Origin: Aquifex sp. | GTDB lineage: Bacteria > Aquificota > Aquificia > Aquificales > Aquificaceae | Direction of reading: 5' to 3' | NCBI GenBank assembly: GCA_015487405.1 | Contig: WFPV01000169.1 | Location: 1-9,718, forward strand | Length of the DNA stretch: 9,718 nt | Shown here: one piece after another, positions 6,201-9,718 of the stretch | How the letters are laid out: the number at the start of each line of letters is the position of its first letter | How positions within the stretch are numbered: position 1 is the stretch's first letter | Position numbers and translations under genes: made by a program | The notes under the pieces: model-generated | What the model was told of the DNA's origin: nothing | Seen by the model: the letters and a program-made list of their open reading frames with translations, nothing else | The model's database searches: none

Positions 6201-6873
6201 CTACCACTACTGCCTCGTAAAGAATGGGATAAGGTGGGAGAGCGAGGAACACCTCAAGTTTGCCGACAAGCTCTTTGAACTCATAGCCTTCTACGCGCTT
6301 AAAGGCTCCTTAGAACTTGCAAAGGAAAGAGGAAGATACCCCCTCTTTGAAGGCTCTGACTGGAGCAAGGGAATCCTCTTCGGAAGGAGTATTGAAGAGA
6401 TAGAACAAAACTCTAAGGAAAACGGAAATAACCTCCCCTGGAGGGAGCTCGCTGAGGAGATAAAGAAACACGGACTCAGAAACGCTTACCTCTTAGCGCT
6501 TATGCCCACAGGTTCAACCTCCCTAATTTTAGGGGCTACACCCTCCATAGACCCTATATTTGCCCGTTTCTATAAGGAAGAAAACATGAGCGGAATCCTT
6601 CCCCAGGTTCCGCCGGAGGTTGATAAGTTCTTCTGGCACTACAAGAGTGCCTATACGATAGACCAGGAGTGGAGCATAAGGGCAGCGGCGGTTCGCCAGA
6701 AGTGGATAGACCAGGCTCAAAGTCTCAATCTCTTTATTGACCCACAAAACATAGATGGTCCTAAACTCTCAAGACTTTACGAACTTGCCTGGGAAATGGG
6801 ACTTAAGACCATCTACTACCTAAGAAGCAAATCAATAATAGATATAGAGGAGTGTGAAGCCTGTAGCGTTTAA
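3271..6873 (+). CDS. nrdA: Class I ribonucleotide reductase large subunit, intein-containing precursor
   Basis: NrdA reduces ribonucleoside diphosphates to deoxy forms, using a radical from its small subunit. The frame of 1200 codons includes a 399-residue intein; the spliced enzyme would be 801 residues, normal for the family. Residues 3-90 form the ATP-cone that senses ATP/dATP. C235 in LSSCFVL is the first redox cysteine (E. coli C225). C884 in N-L/C-H-E is the radical cysteine (E. coli C439), with N and E flanking it as in E. coli. C920 in V-C-N-L-G-S-V-N-L is the second redox cysteine (C462). Y1182-Y1183 match the radical-transfer tyrosines Y730/Y731, and the tail C-E-A-C-S-V carries the C-terminal dithiol. 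All catalytic residues are present. The start is ATG 3271 or ATG 3277; no Shine-Dalgarno helps to choose. The small subunit gene is not in the window. The E. coli numbering is from memory. Confidence 0.96.
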   Translation: MTMFVVKRSGRRERLDINKIRIAINFACQGLNVDPLELEADAQIQFRDGITTKEIQQLLIKTAAEKVSAEKPDWTYVAARLLLYDLYKDVAHLRGYPLRDDLGKYRPYNRKNFYPFVKEYVEKGIYGSYLLEKYSEKDFQELARYIKPERDLYFTYTGIKILYDRYLVRDEEGRVIELPQEMYMLIAMTLAVPEKDGERVKWAKKFYDLFSEHKVTVATPSLMNARRPFTQLSSCFVLTVDDDLYDIFDNIKKAGMISKFAGGLGVYVGKIRATGAPIRKFKGASSGVIPVIKLINDTMTYVDQLGMRKGSASITLDIWHKDILDFLEVKTNVGDERKKAHDIHPAVSIPDLFMKRLKNREDWTLIDPYYARNYITKKIYDHKYKEVKPLPGSHYFVGIKEDGTQEVLEPKGLEDFYGEEFEKWYLELEQNLPDYAKKKVNSFELWKRLLTVAFETGEPYIFFRDEANRKNPNKHTGMVYSSNLCVTGDTRLATQFGLVKAEDLYKMGEPIIATYDRRTDGNPEEYGVDTAPCIKMHKTAKNADVWEIITKDGYRIRATDWHEFYVLENKKVVKKKLKELKIGDKLLIQSGKGQFGSEGSYELGFLIGWITGDGTLSRDKRTGYQIAIIDLYNDDIALRDFIYEAKEKVIEDYYYSLTGRKIVNDYDRKQATKVISHTANSKKFRICSSKLGRILEEKFGFTSQTKHRVPEIIFRGSEETVKGYLQALFTADATVEVLKNEGIPTFSIQLTNKSKELLEDVQILLANFGIKSSIYKRSGGVFKYITKDGKEKQYESSEAYRLDIKGRNAVTFIREIGFVGKKQEKALQVIDKRLAVGISPYSRKEEKFVSQITEIRYAGKEEVYDTTQLYNHSLIFNGIVTGNCHEIIQTMSPSVHQKPKLDPETGKIIYEKQAGDLPVCNLGSVNLGKVYTAEEIKEVLPILVRMLDNVIEMNYYAIPEAEYTNKRYRAIGIGVSNYHYCLVKNGIRWESEEHLKFADKLFELIAFYALKGSLELAKERGRYPLFEGSDWSKGILFGRSIEEIEQNSKENGNNLPWRELAEEIKKHGLRNAYLLALMPTGSTSLILGATPSIDPIFARFYKEENMSGILPQVPPEVDKFFWHYKSAYTIDQEWSIRAAAVRQKWIDQAQSLNLFIDPQNIDGPKLSRLYELAWEMGLKTIYYLRSKSIIDIEECEACSV
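4723..5919 (+). mobile_element. LAGLIDADG intein in NrdA (RIR1-type), 399 aa
   Basis: The in-frame insert starts at Cys1 (C-V-T-G-D-T) and ends at Asn399, followed by Cys+1 of the host protein. Removing it joins S-S-N-L to C-H-E-I, the expected NrdA sequence. Splicing motifs are the N-terminal block A, the block B pair T559/H562 (A-T-D-W-H, precursor numbering), and the C-terminal block V-Y-D-T-T-Q-L-Y-N-H-S-L-I-F-N-G-I-V-T-G-N. The homing endonuclease shows two LAGLIDADG-type helices: LGFLIGWITGDG (603-614) and GYLQALFTADATV (723-735). Both keep an acidic residue (D613, D732), but the second motif ends D-A-T rather than D-G. The residue before the terminal Asn is Gly, not the usual His. Hand-counted lines inside the insert have about 28-40% GC against 45-48% in the flanking host gene, supporting recent transfer. 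Endonuclease activity is plausible, not proven. Confidence 0.93.
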
Positions 6874-6890
6874 TCCCCCCTCTTTCCCTT

Positions 6891-6904
6891 TTAAAAATTT
6901 TTAA
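6891..6904. repeat. AT-only 14-base palindrome after nrdA
   Basis: TTAAAAATTTTTAA is a perfect palindrome 17 bases after the nrdA stop codon. It contains no GC pairs, so it is a poor intrinsic terminator at high growth temperature. It runs into the first TTAAC repeat at 6901 and may be an A-tract bend or a regulator half site. No GC-rich terminator is seen after nrdA. Confidence 0.4.
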
Positions 6905-6949
6905 CAAAATTTAACGTAATCTTAACGTAAATAAAACCGTTGAATTAAC
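6901..6949 (+). promoter_or_regulatory. Helically phased TTAAC direct repeats, probable response-regulator operator
   Basis: TTAAC occurs at 6901, 6911, 6922 and 6945, start-to-start spacings of 10, 11 and 23 bases, so all four face the same side of the helix. The two central copies are nine-base repeats TTAACGTAA (6911-6919 and 6922-6930). Tandem direct repeats with an 11-base period, ending at the -35 region, are the hallmark of PhoB/OmpR-family activators. Heavy-metal sensors such as CusR belong to that family. The gene of the regulator is not in the window. Confidence 0.5.
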
Positions 6950-6968
6950 ACTGAAATCCCCATAATAT
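6940..6968 (+). promoter_or_regulatory. Predicted promoter of the efflux operon
   Basis: TTGAAT (6940-6945) and TAATAT (6963-6968) are separated by 17 bases. Each matches the sigma70 hexamer at four of six positions. The start of transcription would be near 6975, only about five bases before the ATG at 6980, so the message would be almost leaderless, consistent with the lack of a properly spaced Shine-Dalgarno. The last TTAAC repeat overlaps the -35. Confidence 0.4.
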
Positions 6969-6979
6969 CAAAATCGGAA

Positions 6980-8158
6980 ATGAAATTACTTGTTTTATTC
7001 CTTATTTTTGCGGGATTTCTTCACGCATCGCAGCTTGAAGAGTTGATAAAAATCACAAAGGAAAACAATATTTTTCTAAAAAGTTTTGAAAATAGAGTGA
7101 AATCAAAACTCTACAAAAGTGAGTTTTTTCTATCTCTTCCCAATCCAGAGATCAAGTTCATCTTGAGAAATTTTGATACGGATGAATTCTTTCCGAGAAA
7201 AGAGAATCCTATGGGAAGCTACACCGTAGGTATTGCTCAGAAATATCCTCTTTTTAAGAAAAGAATTCTTTCTTCTGAGATTCTAAAAGCGGAAGCTGAG
7301 AGAGAAAGGGCTTTAAAAAATCTCTACGCGGAGCGCATCATACTTCAATTAAAAGAAAAGTATTACGAACTCCTCTTTGAGTGGGAAAGGGAGAAATACC
7401 TCAGGAAGGTTCTCGGAGAGATAAAGAAGCTCAAAGAGATAACGGAGGAGAAGTATTCTTACGGCAAGGCTCTTCTTTCGGACATCCTCCTCCTAAAAGC
7501 GGAAAGCCTAAAGATAGAAACCCGTATAAAAAGAGCCGTTGCTAAGAGAAAGCGTTTAGAGAAGGATATTCACTACCTCCTCGGTAAGGAGGTAAAGCTC
7601 AACTACGAGCCGTTAAATCTTAAAAGATTTCCCTCTGTAGGGAACATTGAAGAAAGTCCTTACGTGGCTTTGAAAGTTGCGGAGGCGGAGGTTCTAAAGA
7701 AGAAACTAAAAAGAGCTAAGGTAGAGCACCTGCCCGACTTTAAGTTCTTTGCGGAGTATTCCACCAGACCCCAGCTTCCCGACCTATTCTCCGTAGGCTT
7801 GGCTCTATCTATTCCCCTCTACTACAAAAAGAGGGAGAGGTTTCTCGTATTAGAAGCCTCGGAGATGTTGAGAGCTAAGCTCACGGAGTTGAGAGACACA
7901 AAACTAAGAGTAAGAGAAAGCGTAGAAGGTCTAAGGGAGGAGTATGAGCTCCTTGAAAAAGCTCTTCACAAAGTGGAAGAAGAGATAGAGGTAAAGAAGA
8001 AAGAGATAGAGGCTCTGCTACTTGCTTACCAATACGACAGGACTGACATAAGGGAGGTCCTGAGAGCTTACCGAATTCTTTGGAGCTTGGAGATAGAGCG
8101 CTACTCCCTCATAGCTCAGCTCAACAAAATCGTCGCGAAGGCGGAGGAACTCCTATGA
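6980..8158 (+). CDS. TolC/CusC-family outer-membrane efflux channel
   Basis: The 392-residue protein begins with a signal peptide (MKLLVLFLIFAGFLHA, 1-16, cleavage probably before Ser17) without a lipobox cysteine. It has the internal duplication of outer membrane efflux proteins: long charged helices (about 90-205 and 290-392) alternate with short beta segments such as PNPEIKFILRN (about 54-64) and LPDFKFFAEYS...LFSVGLALSIPLYY. The motif of a strand followed by a small-residue turn and 'SIPLY' before the second coiled coil is typical of the CusC/CzcC group. It should form the trimeric exit duct of a tripartite metal pump. At 392 residues it is on the short side of the family. It is the first gene of an operon and overlaps the adaptor gene by ATGA. 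Substrate is inferred from neighbours (copper or silver most likely). Confidence 0.85.
   Translation: MKLLVLFLIFAGFLHASQLEELIKITKENNIFLKSFENRVKSKLYKSEFFLSLPNPEIKFILRNFDTDEFFPRKENPMGSYTVGIAQKYPLFKKRILSSEILKAEAERERALKNLYAERIILQLKEKYYELLFEWEREKYLRKVLGEIKKLKEITEEKYSYGKALLSDILLLKAESLKIETRIKRAVAKRKRLEKDIHYLLGKEVKLNYEPLNLKRFPSVGNIEESPYVALKVAEAEVLKKKLKRAKVEHLPDFKFFAEYSTRPQLPDLFSVGLALSIPLYYKKRERFLVLEASEMLRAKLTELRDTKLRVRESVEGLREEYELLEKALHKVEEEIEVKKKEIEALLLAYQYDRTDIREVLRAYRILWSLEIERYSLIAQLNKIVAKAEELL
8143..8147 (+). promoter_or_regulatory. Shine-Dalgarno that fixes the adaptor start
   Basis: GGAGG lies seven bases before the ATG at 8155, inside the end of the channel gene. This decides against an upstream in-frame ATG at 8080, which would add 25 residues and spoil the signal/anchor segment. 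Start and stop overlap as ATGA (8155-8158), indicating translational coupling. Confidence 0.8.
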
Positions 8159-9525
8159 AGAAAGGATTACTAATAATATTTCTTTTATTAATATTAGTTA
8201 CCGCTGGCGCGGTTCTTTATTTCTTTCAACAAAAAGGAGATAATTACGAGCTCGTCTTTAGTTTCTCCCAGAAAGGTAAAGAGGTAAAGGTCTATTCCTC
8301 CGACGGGAAGATAAAGACGGGGCTGAACCGTATCAAGCTTGAGATTAATCCTCCCGAAGAGGTAACAAGTTTTTACTTCTACATGCCCCCCATGCCCGGT
8401 ATGAACGAGATGAGAGATGTGGCAAAACTGAAGAAAGTATCGGAGGGAGTTTACGAAGGTGAGCTCCAGGTCAGTATGGATGGACCCTGGCAGGTCAGAG
8501 TAGTTCTCGCAAGCGGAGACATGCTCACCCACGATGTTTTCGTTCCTATAGTTAAAGGCAAATCACAAGTTCCCACTTCCACCGCCCACGGCGGTCACTT
8601 AATGATAAATCCTGAAAAGCTTCAGCTCGTTGGAGTGGTTACGGAGCCCGTTCGTAAACGTTTTCTCGTTAGCACCTTCTCTACAGTCGGATACGTAGAC
8701 TACGACCGCTCGAAGATTTACGACATAACCCTGCGTTCGGACGCCTGGATAGAGGATACCTACGGCAGGTTTGAAGGGGAGTATGTGAATAAGGGAACTC
8801 CCTTAATGAAAGTTCTGAATCCCGAGGTGGAAATAGCTAAAAAGGAGCTGGAGCTTGCGAAGAAAACGGGGGATAAAGAGCTGATAAGAAAAGCTCAAGA
8901 AAAGCTGAGATACTTGAAAACCGGGAAGGTGATTCGCTCTCCCGTCAGCGGAGTAATCTTAGAGAAGAAGGTCTATGAAGGGGGATACGTAAGGGAAGGT
9001 CAAACAGCTTATAGGATTGCGGAGCTTTCCGAGGTTTGGATTATCGCGGAAGTTCCCTTAAGGCAAGCACCTTACGTTAAGAAAGGTCAAACCGTTCTCG
9101 TGATTCCCGAAGACAATCCGGACCACCTCATTGAGGGAGAAATTGATTACATATTCCCCGAAGTTAATAGAGGTTCTAAGACGCTTCGCGTAAGGATTTC
9201 TGCGAAGAACGAAAATTTAGTCCTTAAACCCAACTCCCTCGTTGAGGTTCTTTTTGAAGTTCCTATAGGAGAAGTTCTCGCCGTTCCCGAGAGTGCGGTC
9301 GTGGATACAGGAAGAAGAACGGTCGTTTTTGTAGAGATGGATAAGGGCATGTTCATGCCAGTAAAAGTGAAGCTCGGAAGGAAGGGGGAAGGCTACTACG
9401 AGGTCAGACACGGACTAAAAGAAGGTCAGAAGGTTGTAGTTAAAGGAACCTTCTTACTTGATGCGGAAGCTCAGCTGAAAGGACTCTACGGAGGAGGTGC
9501 CGGCGGTGGTCATCATCACCATTAG
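8155..9525 (+). CDS. CusB/CzcB-type periplasmic adaptor with FixH/YtkA-like N-domain
   Basis: This is a 456-residue membrane-fusion protein. Residues 4-24 form a hydrophobic anchor or signal segment. Residues about 30-134 resemble a FixH/YtkA-like domain with a Met-rich loop MPPMPGMNEM (77-86) and the strand G-P-W-Q-V-R-V; metal binding by the four Met is inferred. A His-containing linker (A-H-G-G-H, 145-148) leads to the adaptor core. The first lipoyl half is about 190-222, a very short helical hairpin spans 223-257, the second lipoyl half follows at about 258-292 (RSPVSGVILEKKVYEGGYV), then a beta-barrel (about 293-370) and a membrane-proximal domain to about 440. The protein ends in a Gly-rich tail and HHHH (453-456). 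It should link an inner-membrane RND pump to the TolC-like channel encoded just upstream. The pump is not in the window. Copper or silver is the likeliest substrate. Confidence 0.88.
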   Translation: MKKGLLIIFLLLILVTAGAVLYFFQQKGDNYELVFSFSQKGKEVKVYSSDGKIKTGLNRIKLEINPPEEVTSFYFYMPPMPGMNEMRDVAKLKKVSEGVYEGELQVSMDGPWQVRVVLASGDMLTHDVFVPIVKGKSQVPTSTAHGGHLMINPEKLQLVGVVTEPVRKRFLVSTFSTVGYVDYDRSKIYDITLRSDAWIEDTYGRFEGEYVNKGTPLMKVLNPEVEIAKKELELAKKTGDKELIRKAQEKLRYLKTGKVIRSPVSGVILEKKVYEGGYVREGQTAYRIAELSEVWIIAEVPLRQAPYVKKGQTVLVIPEDNPDHLIEGEIDYIFPEVNRGSKTLRVRISAKNENLVLKPNSLVEVLFEVPIGEVLAVPESAVVDTGRRTVVFVEMDKGMFMPVKVKLGRKGEGYYEVRHGLKEGQKVVVKGTFLLDAEAQLKGLYGGGAGGGHHHH

Positions 9526-9544
9526 GAGGAATTTTTGGGAATTA

Positions 9545-9562
9545 ACTAACGAAAAACTAACG
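9545..9562 (+). promoter_or_regulatory. Second YTAACG direct repeat, shared operator
   Basis: ACTAACG occurs at 9545-9551 and 9556-9562, start-to-start 11 bases, and a TTAAC half site overlaps the left copy (9542-9546). This matches the period and the core (YTAACG) of the repeats before the efflux operon at 6911 and 6922. It lies in the 86-base gap before the Tat-lipoprotein gene, suggesting a second regulated promoter there. Confidence 0.45.
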
Positions 9563-9564
9563 TT

Positions 9565-9582
9565 TAAGAATAAAAATTCTTA
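9565..9582. repeat. AT-rich inverted repeat TAAGAAT-4-ATTCTTA
   Basis: Arms of seven bases (9565-9571 and 9576-9582) flank AAAA. The hairpin is too AT-rich to be a convincing terminator in a thermophile. TTTAAGAA also recurs directly at 9563-9570 and 9583-9590. It may be a regulator site or the melting region of a promoter for the next gene. Confidence 0.4.
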
Positions 9583-9598
9583 TTTAAGAAAAATTAAT

Positions 9599-9603
9599 GG
9601 AGG
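9599..9603 (+). promoter_or_regulatory. Shine-Dalgarno of the Tat-lipoprotein gene
   Basis: GGAGG, eight bases before the ATG at 9612, a strong and well-spaced ribosome site that supports this start. Confidence 0.75.
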
Positions 9604-9611
9604 TTTTTGAA

Positions 9612-9718
9612 ATGAAAAGGAGGGATTTTCTTAAATATTCTCTGTTGGCTCCTTTTGCCTTTAGTGCTGTGGGAAGCTTACTTTCTTGCGGAGGAGGTGG
9701 TGGAGGCTCACAACTGTC
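9612..9718 (+). CDS. N-terminus of a Tat-exported lipoprotein, possibly a multicopper oxidase (3' truncated)
   Basis: Only 35 codons lie in the window. The start M-K-R-R-D-F-L-K is a clear twin-arginine motif, followed by a hydrophobic core (LLAPFAFSAVGSL). L-L-S-C at 23-26 is a lipobox that would give a lipid-anchored mature protein beginning with Cys26 and a run of six Gly. Tat export means the protein folds, often with cofactor, before transport. Sitting behind a copper-type efflux channel and adaptor, it fits a multicopper oxidase (CueO/SufI class); A. aeolicus is known to have such a metallo-oxidase linked to a copper-resistance locus. The identity is inferred from context, since none of the copper-binding motifs fall inside the window. 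Other Tat lipoproteins remain possible. Confidence 0.75.
   Translation, partial: MKRRDFLKYSLLAPFAFSAVGSLLSCGGGGGGSQL

Noticed and set aside
8080..8154. N-terminal extension of the adaptor from ATG 8080
   Set aside because: It would overlap the channel gene by 79 bases; the ATG at 8155 has GGAGG at ideal spacing and begins a proper signal/anchor sequence.
9515..9525. HHHH at the adaptor C-terminus as an engineered tag
   Set aside because: Only four His, within a natural Gly-rich tail, directly followed by native-looking intergenic DNA; no vector or protease-site sequence is present.

Overview
The window looks like a stretch of the chromosome of Aquifex aeolicus or a very close relative. The signs are proteins rich in Lys, Glu and Ile as in hyperthermophiles, moderate GC, tight gene packing, and a class I ribonucleotide reductase large subunit interrupted by an intein, an arrangement I recall from A. 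aeolicus. The assignment is recognition from memory, not a database result.

Left part (1-2236): the window opens inside the C-terminus of an IS1-like transposase. It is followed by a good sigma70-type promoter, a single CRISPR-repeat-like hairpin, and an AT-rich gene of unknown function (301-903). After a 185-base AT-rich gap comes a compact three-gene cluster: a Ras-like GTPase of the MglA/COG2229 type, a Roadblock/LC7 protein directly abutting it (the likely MglB-type partner), and a small charged helical protein. This is a candidate cell-polarity or motility switch.

Middle (2233-6873): a CobW/G3E metal-handling GTPase with a Cys-Ile-Cys-Cys motif and a His-rich loop lies on the minus strand. 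Its stop codon overlaps that of the small protein. It is divergent from nrdA, whose 1200-codon reading frame holds an ATP-cone, the class I catalytic domain and a 399-residue LAGLIDADG intein. The intein sits exactly in front of the cysteine that becomes the thiyl radical, so the enzyme should stay inactive until splicing.

Right part (6874-9718): an envelope metal-efflux operon, probably for copper or silver. It encodes a TolC-family outer-membrane protein, then by ATGA overlap an RND-type periplasmic adaptor with an extra Met-rich FixH/YtkA-like N-terminal domain and a natural four-His C-terminus. The start of a twin-arginine lipoprotein follows, plausibly a multicopper oxidase or other cupredoxin-type protein, cut by the window edge. 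No inner-membrane pump gene lies inside the window. Both the leader of the efflux operon and the gap before the Tat lipoprotein carry direct repeats of YTAACG spaced by 11 bp, like sites for PhoB/OmpR-family response regulators. This suggests one metal-sensing regulator acts at both places and is the most interesting non-coding signal here.
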